The notes: generated from the letters alone by a model not told the origin. A stretch of 51,233 bases of DNA from Purshia tridentata (GCA_003254885.1 QANT01001925.1:1-51233), one strand, 5' to 3'; shown: positions 1-12,182, counted from the stretch's first letter. Numbers and translations: made by a program.

Positions 1-110
1 TGTTTTTGGAGTAAAACCCAAGGACTAAAATCAGAGTTTTGAAACCACGAGGACCAAATTTGTTTTTGGAGTAAAACACAGGGACTAAAAACGTATTTAA
101 CCCTTTTTTA
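1..110. repeat. Edge of a dispersed repeat with a 60-bp direct repeat
   Basis: The motif tgtttttggagtaaaac occurs at 1 and again at 61, each time followed by a 'ggactaaaa' phrase, giving two diverged 60-bp units. 'Ggaccaaatt' and 'ggactaaaa' phrases are common near termini of plant transposons (established knowledge). The element runs off the left edge, so its class cannot be decided. Confidence 0.5.
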
Positions 111-1400
111 TAAACCCCCTAAACACCAAAAAACTTTTTTAAGCCCCCCCCCCAATTTAAAAACTCTCCCAAAACCCCCTAAAATTTATAATACCTTATT
201 TACCCCTCTAACGCGGACAGGCACTGACGCGGACTGACGCACGTACAATGTAATTATGTAACTGTATTTTTGAAATACAGTGTAACTGTATTTTTGAAAT
301 ACAGTGTAACTGTATTTGCATTTCTAAAATACAGTTACATTGAAACTGAATTTTAAAAAAAGTTGCACTGAAACGGACGATGGAGCACGCGCTAGCGACA
401 ACTTGCAGGAAGAGAGAAACAAGCTGAGAGAGAGAGAGATAGAGAGTGCGAATCAGAAACCTGATTTAATACAAAACAATAAAGTTTACTAAAAACTGAA
501 TTCAATTTCATAAAAAATAGTTTCACTAAAAATAGTTACACTAAAAATTGAATTCAATTTCACTAAATGCATTGAAACTGAAATCAAAAAACAAACACAC
601 ACACAGAAACTAACACAAACACACACATTTAGTTTCACTAACACAACAAACCATTAAACAACAGAAGAAAACCACAGCACTGTGCATACAATTTAAGCAT
701 GATTGCCAACATTTTACCAAATTATAGCTCTTACATTAAAAGAAAACAAACTATAATTAAAAAAGCAAGAAAAGCTATGCATCCAGATCCGATGCGGTAG
801 TTGCAATGGTCGCCGTCGCCGTCGTGGAGGATTCGTCGAACTGGGAGTAGCTAAACCGGATCGGATCAAATACTTGTTGCAAATCCTTATTGCGCTGAGT
901 CGGATTTGGAGGAGAGAGAGCTCTCCTTGTTACATTGAGTCAGAGCTCTGCCCGTTTTGTCGTCGTTGTCTCCATCGTCTCTGATCTCCGTCTTGACGTC
1001 CGAGAGCAAAATCAACACCGATGCAATCATCTCCGATCTGCGACATCGACTCTAGCTAGGACCTGTGGGAGAGCCACTGCGACAGGCTATCTCAATCTAC
1101 TTCAAGCTATTTGAAAACCAAAGCTCGACTTTGGCTTCTCCTCCATTGATGAGTTTCTTGGCTTTGCCAACATGTGTGACAGAGAGATAGAGAGAGAGAG
1201 AGAGAAAGAGAGAGAGATGAAAAAGCTTATCTAACTAGTATTAGATATAGGAATGAGTATACTCGGAATATTACAAAAAAAGGGAGTCAAATACAGTTAG
1301 GTTAGGCTGACTAAGGGGTTTTGATAAATATTAAGTATAAAATTGGAGGTTTGGGGAAAGTTTGATTTTGGGTGGAGGTCAAGAGAGAATCTATCTCTAA
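105..1400. mobile_element. Candidate long-TIR (MULE-like) element with a GC-rich core
   Basis: The AT-rich flanks look like imperfect inverted repeats: 'aaaaccccctaaaatttata' near 172 resembles the reverse complement of 1310-1385 ('aaacctccaattttatac'). GA-rich tracts lie near both sides (425-450 and 1183-1217). The core at 780-1160 is clearly more GC-rich than its surroundings, as in gene-fragment-capturing Mutator elements, but I do not recognise a protein in it. No target duplication was found. The call is an inference and weak. Confidence 0.3.
258..338. repeat. Three palindromic 24-bp tandem units
   Basis: Two identical 24-bp units (258-281 and 282-305) are followed by a diverged longer third unit (306-338). 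Each unit is an imperfect hairpin: actgtattt, a three-base loop, then aaatacagt. The third carries an insertion in its loop. No coding potential is seen. Confidence 0.7.
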
Positions 1401-1535
1401 TTAGGGAGTTACTAAACAGTTACATATATATTTAAATATATTAAATAAGTATATAATATGTAATAAGAGCGTCTTTTATTCAAGTCATTCACAATATCTT
1501 TCATGTTTCTTGACATAGAAATCTAAATAAAAAAT

Positions 1536-1607
1536 TGTGTCCAATAGGATTTGAACCTATACCAAAGGTTTGGAAGACCTCTTTCCTATCCATTAGACAA
1601 TGGACGC
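1536..1607 (-). pseudogene. trnR-UCU: Plastid trnR-UCU copy, decayed tRNA
   Basis: The minus strand gives a 72-nt tRNA-like sequence beginning gcgtccattgtctaatgg and matching plastid trnR-UCU along its length. The anticodon loop reads cttccaa where the plastid gene has cttctaa, turning the anticodon from UCU into UCC. The 3' acceptor strand reads ggacaca instead of ggacgca, so a pair of the acceptor stem is broken. It lies inside the NUPT, away from any plastid promoter, and is very unlikely to work as a tRNA. Confidence 0.85.
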
Positions 1608-1751
1608 TTTTCATTCTAATTTTCATACTTCTTTTTCTTGTTCATAAAAATGGTTGAAAGAATTTATGGAATTTCGTATTCAAGTCAATGATGCATTATA
1701 TTAATTATATTCAATTTTTTATTTTATTTTTAAATAAAAGAATAAAGTGAA

Positions 1752-1800
1752 AGTGGGTAGCGGGAATCGAACCCGCATCATTAGCTTGGAAGGCTACGGG
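1752..1800 (-). pseudogene. trnG-UCC: Plastid trnG-UCC exon 2 copy
   Basis: The minus strand reads cccgtagccttccaagc, then the T-arm gcgggttcgattcccgc and the acceptor strand, matching the second exon of the split plastid trnG-UCC. Exon 1 (23 nt in plastids, some 700 bp upstream) is absent. The acceptor end reads ctacccac instead of ctacccgc, a CpG-type transition. It is non-functional without exon 1. Confidence 0.85.
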
Positions 1801-1925
1801 TTATAGTTGACGTTAACTCATAATTGTTAACGTCTCTAATTCAAAATTGAACATGAAACTTTGGTTTCATTCGGCTCCTTTATGGAAGATAGATAAATTC
1901 CCAGATTAAAACATGAATGAAATTA
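1801..1925 (-). pseudogene. 3' end of the plastid trnG group II intron (domains V-VI)
   Basis: Upstream of exon 2 on the minus strand lies 'gagccgaatgaaacc...ggtttcatgttc', the domain V hairpin typical of plastid group II introns. The conserved ggtt after 'catgttc' has become aatt here. The copy stops near 1925, so most of the intron was not transferred or has been lost. Confidence 0.75.
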
Positions 1926-1956
1926 AAAAAATTCGACCCATAACATCTATGTCAGC

Positions 1957-2497
1957 TTAAATTTGGAATTGGATTTGGATTTGGATTTCAAATTTATGCA
2001 TTTGAAATCTATGTAATTGAAATCCCTAGATTTGAAATTCTATTGTTTGGATACAAAAGTTAAAGGCGAGGATTTTACAAAGTATTTCAATTTTTAATTT
2101 TTTTTGACAATTTAAAATTTGAAATATATGATTAAAAATTAAAAAAAGTCGTCGGAGGGTGGCCGGAAAATTTGCCGAAGAGTGGCCGGAAAAGTAGCTG
2201 GAAATTCGCCGGCAATGGCCGGAAAAATCACTGGAAAGTCACTGGAGGGTGGCCGGTGGTGGTCGCCGGCAATTGTGGCCGGAAGTGAGGGAGAGAGAGA
2301 GAGTGGGATGGTGAGATTTCAAATACCTAGTTTTAGAAGATATTTGAAGTTCATGGATTTAGCCCTCTCAAATCCATCTTAGATTTGAGCTACATCTAAA
2401 TACACTCCTTTAAATTATTACAAATAAGTGGATTTGGATTTGGAAAGCTCAAATCCAAATCCAAATTCAAATCACCCCCTATCCAAACGGGCCCTAA
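1957..2497 (-). mobile_element. Tourist-like MITE, copy 1
   Basis: An element of about 540 bp ends on the right with (minus strand) ttagggcccgtttggatagg, that is, TTA plus a GGGCCCGTTTGG terminus, as in PIF/Harbinger MITEs. Both ends are rich in 'ggatttggattt' in inverted orientation. A second copy in the other orientation lies at 40461-40985 with the same internal order, including a central 'cggccac' GC-rich block and 'ttttaatcatatatttcaa'. The left end is eroded. Superfamily assignment is an inference from the terminal sequence. Confidence 0.65.
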
Positions 2498-2499
2498 AA

Positions 2500-3960
2500 T
2501 CATTGCTTAATAGCTATTTTGCTTCAATTTATGGTATACAAATTAAAAGTATACAAATTTAAAAAATGAAGATTTAATTACCATTAAATACGGTTTAAAT
2601 CTTTATCCATGGATTCTTTGCTCATACTCATACAATTGGAAGTATTGATCCAATTAAAAAAAAAATTTATGTTTCGTAATCTCATAATCCAATTTTTCAA
2701 CTCAACAAAAACTCAAAACTAAATCTTTTTTTTTTAACTCAATAAGAATTACATTTTATAAATGAAATAATTACACTTTAGAAGTGTAACTCTTGACTCC
2801 CCTTTTTAAAAAAAAATTTCTGATTATACCCTAAACAATTTATTAATAAGCCACAATTTATACACTTTAGAATTTTTTATTTTTTGTTTTTATATGTTTA
2901 TAGTTGAAATTTTTTTTTCTTGTGCTTAAAAGTGTATTTTGTGGCTTATTAATAAAGAACTATATTTTTAATGGCTTTTGACTAATTTACTGGAACTTGA
3001 AATGCTTTTTTCCATATAGTTATTTCAAGCTCATTTCAAATGTGTTGCATCTAGTTATATCATATACATTATATCTAATACTCTAATATTAGTTCTTTTC
3101 ACAAATTTTGCCTTGCTGTTAATTACAAATTTTTTCTTTGAAATCACTCCATCCAAATAAGCCGTATTAATTGCTTTGCCCAATTTCCATGCTTTCATGT
3201 TTAATCAGTCAAAGTTTAGTATTTTTGAAATATATAGGAAGGCTCTCTTCTTAAAAAATGGATTTCAAAGTGAGTCATGAGCCGGACTTGGGCCTCTGTT
3301 ACTAGTCTGTGTCATGACTCATGATTCCTTAAGTGTTGCTAAGGCTAGGGCTATCCCTATGCTGTGTTTCTCTTTGGGCTTTAAGCCCACCAATTTACTA
3401 AATAATAAATATATGCACATTTTTTAAAAAAGTTAAATATATGATTTTAGCATAGTACTTAGGTTGAATAGAATCATAGATGACCATTTACTTTTATAAA
3501 CCACTCCTCCGAAGCTTTTCTTCTCTTGATGAGAAAAGACTTGTTTTTTGTCCACAGACTTATAAGCATGATATTATCTTGATTTATGTGCTCTAAATTT
3601 TAATTGAATTTTTATGGTAAAATAATGTTATACATCTATAAGAATAAATCAAAAGATGAATTTGTATTAGCTTCTCACATAATTATTCATGTCGGATTTA
3701 ATTTAAGATTGAACATAAAGATAAATTTCTCCACTCCATTGTGAGCAAGTAAATAATTCTGTAGTTATAAGCTTACACAACAGAAGTTAAAAAGGGCTGA
3801 TTCTATTAATTGATTCATTAATTTACAAAAAGAAAAGTAAGAAAAGAGTTCCAAAATTCAAACAAAAATGACCGGACAAAAGAAAAAGTCAGATTTTGAT
3901 TAATTAAGACTAAACAAAAAAAGCCTGTCTTCCTTTCCTTACATGGCCTCTGTTCCTTAT
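2500..3960. other. AT-rich intergenic region
   Basis: No gene is seen. The stretch contains poly-A/T runs and, around 3140-3170, a 'ccatccaaataagcc' phrase resembling a MITE terminus. Its right part is the 3' flank of the transporter gene that ends at 3961. Confidence 0.5.
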
Positions 3961-6222
3961 TCATGGGAGGTTATTAGGTTCCCTCTTCTGCATTTGGATG
4001 TGATTCGCTGATTCAATATCTGGAATTTCAGTTGCTATTTTGCTATTTATAAATTTGTCTCCACCAGTACTCCCCTTTATTGCTTGAGGACTTAATGCCT
4101 CACTTTCCTTTTCTTTGTACTCCTTGTACTTGCCCCAAAGAACAGAGTAGAGTCCCATAACAATTAGAACACCACCAAGAACACTGCAACCACCACAATT
4201 AGTAGCGAGACATGGTCAGTTTGTGGTCAAATTATCAAAGTTCGAACCCGGATATGTAAGAGAGATTTTGTTAATTCAAAAAAAATTAAGGGTTTTAAAA
4301 GTAGTTTTTTTAAGAGTTTTAGTAAAATATAAGTTTTGAGTAGTGCTTGAGCTCGAGCTCTCATGTAGTCTACAAATCCTCGTCGAGCACTACTACTAGT
4401 AGGGATTCGATCACTAGTCGAGTCTCGAGAGGATGCGAGCACTTATCAATATGAACTTATACTTTTAAAACTCTAAAGAAAATGACTATATAAAGTTCAA
4501 AATGAATGTTATATATTTTGAGGAAATAGAAAAGTACCCTCCAAGGTAGATCTTTTCAGCAAGGATGAAAGAGCCCATGACAGCCACAATGATCATCATT
4601 AGAGGGCTGAAAGCAGTGACAAAAACAGGACCTCTTTTTTCCATCACCAGTCCTTGGACATAATATGCAATCCCTGATGACACTATGCCCTGTATATGAT
4701 GTTAATTATCATATGAATTAAATAGAGATAGAGATATTAGAGCATCCACTCCAAAATTAACAAGAGATAGCTAGAGATCGAGATCGAGAGAGAGAGAGAG
4801 AGTGTGACTCACAGCATATGCAGCAGCAAGAAGATTCATGTCCCAACCAATGGTCCAAGCAGAGGGCTTGTGTTCCATAACAAAGGTGACAGCTATGGAC
4901 TGCAGTGTGCCCAAAAAGCACACAAGTGTTGTGAGTGAGAGGGGAGCTTGATACCTCTTCTGTGTCACTGCCTGAATGATAAAGAAAGAAGCCCAGGCAA
5001 GAGTGGCGAAGATAAGTAGAATCGAACCCTTAACCCAGTCTTTGTCACTGACGACCGATGAATTAGTAGTACCACCACTAGTACTAGTATTAGTGGTGGC
5101 ATGGATCATGTGTTGTGACCAAGGGAAGTTAATGGCATTTCCCTTGTATAATGTCATTAACATTGCTCCACCCACTGTCACTATTGTGCCCACCACTTTT
5201 GCTTGGCATCTAAACTTCTTCATGTCCAACTTCTCCATCCTTGATTTAGTATTGAATTTAATTTCATCATTAATTAATTGCCATTTTACCATGCATATTC
5301 AAATTAAAGTTAAAGTGAAGCAAAAAGAAATATCATAAATGATCATTTTTAATGAATGCTTTACTATTTTAAGTAGCCTTTAATAAAAACATTACTTTTA
5401 AATCCCAATTTATATATGAAAAGACCAAAATATGTCGAGCTTATAGAAAATATGAGCGTTATTCTGGTCCCAAAATCGTTTAATATTAGAATCATAAAAC
5501 TATAAGAGCAATGATTTCTAGTTTTGGTTTACAATAGTTTAGCCTTCATCATCGAAATAATCGTGTTATTTTATGAAAATTCTCCAAGTGAAAATATAGA
5601 TCATATATTATACGTTAGCTAGATAGGTACCTGCAAAGAACAGCCATGACGAAAGTCATTGCAGGGAGCATGTTACTCATGGCACAAGAGAAGGTGGGCG
5701 ATGTGAACTTCAATCCCGCATAGTAGAAGTTTTGGTCAATCACTGGTCTGTGGATCCAACACACAAAAAAAAAAAAAAAAGGATTAAGCTCAGCTTAAAC
5801 AAAATTAAACACCCGGAAGCTTAATTAATAAATAATTAACTACACTTACCCAAGAAGACCCAGTACAAAAAGTTGCATGAAAATGGGAAATGTAATCTTT
5901 GGCCTTACTTTCCTGCATTAACCAAAAAAAAAATTAGAGGGTGTGTTTTTTTTTTTTTTCTATCTCTCAGATTTCTATATAGTTAAGAGTTACTATCATA
6001 TACATGTGTGAGTGTGTACCTCTCAAGAAGGAGAGCAAATGGAGCAATAGCGGCGGTGGCAAAGGCGTGGCGGTAGACAACAAGCACGTAGTGGCTCATT
6101 CCACGGTTGAGAGAAACCTTGGTGATGATGTTCATACCAGCATAACCAAATTGCAGAGAAGTCATGGCTACGTATGGCTTAAATTTCTGAACAAAGTTTC
6201 CCAAGCACCCATTTCCCTCCAT
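3961..6222 (-). CDS. WAT1-related protein (UMAMIT / nodulin MtN21, EamA-type transporter)
   Basis: Six coding exons read on the minus strand: 6222-6020, 5912-5850, 5747-5631, 5239-4813, 4689-4538 and 4183-3961. All junctions are GT-AG, and the joined frame gives 394 aa, the usual size of the family. It begins MEGNGCLGNFVQKFKPYVAM. Two EamA repeats are visible, about residues 18-155 and 196-336. Family hallmarks are 'YRHAFATAAIAPFALLLER', 'GLLGPVIDQNFYYAGLKFTS', 'SNMLPAMTFVMAVLCR' and 'LGSFILAE'-like 'MGSFILAEKIYLGG'. About ten membrane helices are expected. Residues 175-190, between the halves, are Thr/Ser/Asn-rich, and the last 55 residues form a charged cytosolic tail. Known members move amino acids or auxin across the plasma or vacuolar membrane; the substrate here cannot be told. 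It looks closest to the UMAMIT17/18/19 group, from memory only. Confidence 0.93.
4325..4395. repeat. Imperfect hairpin in intron 5 of the transporter gene
   Basis: 'gtagtgcttgagct' near 4340 pairs with 'cgtcgagcactac' near 4380, giving a stem of about 12 of 13 bases around a short loop. It lies in the 354-bp intron between exons 5 and 6, within a stretch richer in CpG than the rest of the intron. It may be the core of a small MITE. No function is assigned. Confidence 0.4.
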
Positions 6223-6395
6223 TTTTTGTTGTTGTTGTAGTTGTTATTTTCTAGTTCTAGCTAGGAAAATAGAGAAAATCACAAAGGAGATGCAGAAGGG
6301 AGTGTGTAGAGGAAATAGATCGAGGAAGAACACTTCAAGTTAATTTACTTGCTTGCTTGAGTGTCTCCTAAGACAAAAAGGGTAACCAGCTTACA

Positions 6396-6403
6396 TATTT
6401 ATA
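6396..6403 (-). promoter_or_regulatory. TATA box of the WAT1-related gene
   Basis: The minus strand reads ctataaatatg. It lies about 175 bp upstream of the ATG at 6222, which leaves a plausible 5' leader of about 145 nt. No other TATA motif of this quality lies between it and the start codon. Confidence 0.55.
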
Positions 6404-6429
6404 GCCCCAATTGGAAAGGACCTCCATCC

Positions 6430-9400
6430 AAATAAATTAATTGTGAGTAATATATTGAGTCTCTTACATGGTGCTAATTAACTAAGTTTTACTTTAGTTC
6501 AGGTACTAGCTAGATATATCTTTTTTATTTTTTCCTTTTTACATAGCAAGATCAGAAATTTTTATTCTTATTTAAGTTTAGATGCTGAATGGGAGATCAA
6601 TAATGAGTTTATATAGGCCAAACAGTCATAAAACATTAAATTTTTTATTTTTTGTTTAAATTGAATTGGGATAATTACGTGGCAAGTAGACCATTATAAC
6701 TATACATGACAGTCATATAATGACTACATAACAATCACATTTTATTTCATTTGATGCATGTAGTCACAGTTTATTTCATTTGTTGTTTGTTAATATTTGG
6801 ATTTTTTTTAACGATTAAGAGATTAACATGTAAACTTTAAGGTTTAAATCTTAATTAAGCTCAAACTTTCTTAATCTAAAGACTATAAACAATAATATGA
6901 ATTCATGGCACTCACACAACAATATATATTCTAAACCACAAAATGACAGAATTAAGCATTCGAATACTGGCCTAAGCGTTCAAATTTAAACACTTGTAAG
7001 GGAATTATTTCTTCTCACCAAATCTTTGTCCCAAAACTAATAGTGTAGGTTTTATTTGCTTTAGGTACCTTAAAATGATTTTACCTCTATTTTATTGGAA
7101 CCAAATCCATATATTTGAAACATCATAATGTAATAAATAAGTAATAATGTATAGCCTCAAAAATAAATTGTGGTCACCCTTGAACCCTTTTCAAAGTTCA
7201 AGCTGATCAGTGTTCCACTAACCTGATGGATATATTTTAATCAGCAAAATATCATATATATGCTACGTGGCAGCACTAGCAAAGCCAAGAAATGCTTTAT
7301 TAATAAAAAACAAAAACAAAAAAGGAGTAAATTTATTTGGTTGTGGAAGCTGATGCAAGTGCGGGGGGCTAAGTGTACATATTAATGGGGTTCGAAGTGT
7401 CCCATGAGGGGAGTGGAATTGGCCGTGCTTCACGACGCGGCATTCCGTTCTTCACTAATTGACATCATCTGTTTAAACAGTAGCTTTAATTTGCCTAACC
7501 CCAATATCTACCACTTTTAAGCCCATAAACAAACTTAAAAGGGCAGTACAGCATGGTGTTAATAAATTAAATAGTGCCAGTAGGCCCAGTACTCCTGCTG
7601 AAAAGTGAAAACAAACGACAGCTAGCTACTAGCTAGGTTTTCTAATTATGATAAAGCTTACTTTGGCACATAATTAATTGAACAAGTGACTATTTGTATT
7701 GGAACATCACGCAAGATCAATTGCTCATCTCTCGGAGTGTAGTGAATATAGATTTATAATAATTTTTATAGATTTTTTTTAAGTCACTCATTTTTATAGA
7801 ATTTATAAGTTTTCACATAGTTTTATGGAATTCTGTAAAATTTATAAAAATTCGCAGAAGAGAAGTTAGATTTATAATAACTTTGAAATAAACATAAAAA
7901 ACTTTCAAAGTCTTTAAAAATTCATCATTAATGAATTCTATAAAAGACAATGATTTTTTAAATATCCATAGTTTTTTATGAACTTTTTAAAAATTCTTAA
8001 AAGTTTTAATTGAATACTATATATAAACTTTTTAAAATTTTTAATTGAATACACAGACTTTTACAAACTTTTTTAAAATCTTTAAAAGTCTTAATTTAAA
8101 TTTCATAAAAGTCTTTTAAAATTTATATACATTATAAGACAGCCTCTCTGATAGCTTAAATTTTTGCAATAGCCGATTAATCGGGAGATCATGCCGGCTT
8201 TCCATCGGCACCTGAACCCACCTGTTGAATAGCGATCATAAACATTTATGTAAGGCTCTAAAAGTAGACTATTTGTATTGTAGAGGAATTTGTGTAGGTC
8301 TAGAAATATTGCCATGATGGGAGAGATCTCACTACCATTTGTACTAAACATGTCTAATGGATTAAGTACTAAATAAAATCAAACAAGCATGTGCATGAGA
8401 TCTTTGCGTGGTCTTTAAAAGCATGGTATCAATAAGACCAGAAAGATCAACAACTATGATTTCCAGCTACAATCTTCAATCTTCAATCAATCATGTATGG
8501 TCTAAGATCGAGGGGACATATTGGTTGTTGCTACATGTACGATCTAAGGTCTATTTTCTTTTTCTTTCTCTTCTTTTTTTGTCAGAATCTAATGTGTATT
8601 GGCTCCATTTGTCCAATGCCTTCCATGAGGCCAAATTCCAGGATGAAAATATTGAAATTTCTATAAATATTTGTACACAAGCTATTTCTATAGCTTGTGT
8701 TCTTCAAGTGATATACAAAAATTAATTTAAAGAGGTAAAGTGATACAAAATAAACCTTCGAGGGCAATGTGAGAATTCGAAATAATTTTAGGGGAGAAAT
8801 AGTAAATAAGTCTTTTTTCAATTATAGCTATACCCTTATTTCCTTGCTTCTACATATCAATATTTTTATTTTTCCTACTTCAAAATTATGATGTATACTG
8901 TCACCCCAAATCCGGATATGCAACAAAGGCACTCTCCTTAAATACCCCAGGAGGTTAACACTAAAAATCCAGTATTAATCTCTCAAGATACTCAAGGCGG
9001 GTTAAGTCTTTTATTTCAATACATTGGGTTGGATCAAAGTTCTATTACACAACAAGATCTTTGAGTAATAAGATAGTGAAAAAGGATAGATAAAATCAAC
9101 CAACTCGTTAGGGTGAAATAGTTTAGCCAAAACGCCCTAGAGAATATCACCATCAAACAGACAATATTCAAAATATGTTTACAAGATAATTAAATTCAAA
9201 AATAATTAAAACCTAATTGTCTTAAAACAATCTCCAAGGGAATAACAAAATAGCCAACATAAAGATGGATTGGCTGTAATACAAAAGACATGAAGACTAA
9301 GACCTTGAGACACCTGACAAGAAATTCTTAAGTTGCGCACCCCCTAATCAAGATATTCGCCAAGAGGAAAATTTGCATAAGCAAAAGAAAATAAAAACAA

Positions 9401-12170
9401 GATAAATAATGTAAGGAGTAAGCATCATATACAATTATAGCTTCCCCTCAAAGGACATGGCTAGTTTGAAAACCCCTTAATATTTCATCCAAGAGTTATC
9501 ATTATTTATCTAAGTTGTTCATGCCATCGTTTAAATTTATGACCAAATTTCTCTCCCACATAGATGCCACGCCATTAATTCAAACGGATGAATTAACAAA
9601 CTTGACGATTTCAGGTTATGTGGAACATTAAATAAACTTTATGTAACTATAAATTTTTAAGGTGAGAAGTAAAACAAACTTATATTTCAGAGATTAAATG
9701 TAAAAATAAACCTTTTTTTTTTCTCCCTGAAGATTAAAACAGTACTGTAGCAAACAGTATATAATTGTCTTTGAATAACGAAAATGCCCTTCTTTTATAT
9801 AATTTGTTCTTTATTTCTATTTTTATTTTTATAGATCATATGTATAATTGTTGATTATATCAAGCAAAGGCTTTTCAAATCCATAAGTAAGGGTCGACAT
9901 ACGGCATTGGCCATATAAGATACATATCATGGGAATCTATTCAGCCCCCAATCATCTCAACATTATCACGTCATGCTGCAACAACCTATTAAGAGCCGAC
10001 AGATAGTGCAACACAACACCCAACTAAGAATGGTACGCACCTTCGCAACAATTTTTTTCACAAGCCCTAAGTTACTGTTTGGACAATCATATATCCTTTT
10101 GTTTTTTTGAGTGCTATACATTAAGGGCCATTATTTTTACATTTATTCAAATTATTACGTACCCTTGTATAATTATTAATATTTATATTTTATATTAAAC
10201 CCAATTATAAATTCTTTTATAATACTATATTAACATGCATATCATGTCATAGTTACGTATAATATTAATTGTTCAAATTTTTGATACATTTGGGTGGAAG
10301 TGTTGCATTCAGGACTAAAATAAAGTGTCTTTATTCAGAAAAATAAAAACAGATGTTGATCGATTCATGATGATCATCTTTCATTTTGCTAGGGTTTCAA
10401 TTAGGAAGAGTGGGCAGGTGAGCACTTAGCAGGGTACGTATATATGTGAGATTCCACTGCCAAAAAAGGTGAGATGTTTATCAACGTACGTCTAGTTAAT
10501 TTGTGGTGGTAGCAAGTTTGCAAGTGGCAACCTCAATTTTTTGTTTTCTTTTTTCCCATACGCATATATTAATGTTAGTTTCTGTTGTTTTGTCGGTTTC
10601 GTATGCCAAGTTGGGTTTAGACTGCCAAACACAGTTTCCTTTATGTGAATGATTGAATGAAAAGCATTAGCACTAATCCTAAATGATTGACAACCAGGAC
10701 CGTCTGTGCAATAATTAAATTAAGGACTCCATTAGGAGTATCATTATGGCTAAGATCATCAACATATCCCTAAACAAAATTTTTATTAATGTTTAATTCT
10801 TCGGCAACATTTTGTTGTTCTTATGCACCAATAAAATATCTATTAATATTTAATCATATTCTATGCACCAAACGAGAACTTAAGGTTTTAATTTATGAAC
10901 AGTTAGAGAAATAATTAGCATGTATATTATAATGAAACGTATAAGATTCTTTTTTTGTGATTATATTGTCTAAAAAAGAGCGTAGTGCCAGAAAACACTT
11001 TCGTGACCCATGAACGGAGGCCTGAAAGAAGAACTAAGCATGTAGCTTAGGACAGGAGAACTAGGCCAGGGAGGGAGCTCTCTGGTGCAGAAGCCAAGTG
11101 AGGAATAGGTGCGAAAATGAGATTTTATTCTCTATTTTTGTTCGCATGAGAGAGTCTCCCATGTTATATTCTATTTTCTATAGAAGGGACTATATTGTGA
11201 TCGAATCACCCTTGTATTTTATGACTAAAAGGGATTTGTGCTAGAGAAACAAACGGATAAAGCTTAATTTCAAAAAACCATCAAGGGCAATTTTGATAAT
11301 AGAATAAACAAAATCGTAATTAAAAATATATAAAAATAAAAGGAGTGTAGGATTATTTTTTGAGAGTATAAAAAGCATATTCTTTAATTTATATATATTA
11401 GACTTTTGGCACGCATTTCACACATGTCAATTGACATTTATATTGTATTTTTTATTATATAATTTGTATTTGTTTAATAAATTTCTACCACTCTCTCCAC
11501 TCCACCTTTTAATGTAGTGGAGTATTTTTTATTTTTAAATTTTATTTTAATTTTTGTATGTATAGCTATACTCTTATTTGTTAAGTTGTTTAATGTGAAT
11601 GTATTTATAACACCAAACCTCTTTCGTGGCATTATAATATTAAAGATTAGTTAATTCTCACTACTAGATGTTAATATAAGAACAAGCTATGGATGTTTGT
11701 GTGATCGATCAAAAAATTATCTTCAATTCCCAAGCCGTGACCAACTAACAAAGGATCGGCACGAATCAACATTCAAGAATTAAAACTTAAAATATTTAAG
11801 CTTCAATGAGCCCATCCCTTAATGCAATTCAGTTAATAATCCAAACCGTTTTTATTTTATGTCCTCACTAAGAGATCATTCTTAAAAAATCAAATTGGAA
11901 AATTGATTTAGTCACCCAATTATATACGAACATAATGTTTTTGATAAACACTGAAATAATCGTGATGATAATCAAATGATCAAATGATCAAATGAGCTCT
12001 GGTATTGTTGATTTTGTACATAAATGATTCTTAAATACTGATCTAAAAATTAGACTGTTCGAACTATTGAACTACATTGTGGCATGGCCCCAACAATGTA
12101 ATCCATTTTGCTTCAAGATAAAAAAAGAAGAAAATTCATATATAAATATATATAAATATATATATAATAT
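6430..12170. other. Long gene-free region
   Basis: No open frame with family features or splice structure is seen on either strand. Frames such as 8408-8725 have no recognisable composition or homology. The region is AT-rich; 7735-8130 is an especially repetitive patch. Confidence 0.55.
7735..8130. repeat. AT-rich degenerate repeat patch
   Basis: Short phrases recur here in both orientations: 'aaaattcttaaaagtttt', 'ttttaattgaatac' (twice, near 8006 and 8040), 'aaaatctttaaaagtctt' and 'ctataaaagac'. This suggests an old MITE with internal duplications. No clear termini or target duplication could be set. Confidence 0.45.
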
Positions 12171-12182
12171 ATATATGATATG

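Larger units (their letters stand above)
1510..1930 (-). other. Nuclear chloroplast-DNA insertion (NUPT)
   Basis: Read on the minus strand, this stretch follows plastid gene order: the 3' end of the trnG-UCC group II intron, trnG-UCC exon 2, a short spacer, then trnR-UCU. In land-plant chloroplasts these two genes lie in this order upstream of atpA. Changes against the conserved plastid sequence (recalled, not aligned by software) include several C-to-T changes at former CpG sites, as expected of a methylated nuclear copy. The outer limits are approximate because spacers diverge quickly. A Tourist-like MITE begins about 30 bp to the right. Confidence 0.85.

Noticed and set aside
1536..1800. 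Functional nuclear tRNA genes
   Set aside because: Both are plastid-type, one lacks exon 1 and the other has a broken acceptor pair and changed anticodon.
8408..8725. 105-codon frame in the gene-free region
   Set aside because: No domain, no splice context, ordinary AT-rich composition; expected by chance.
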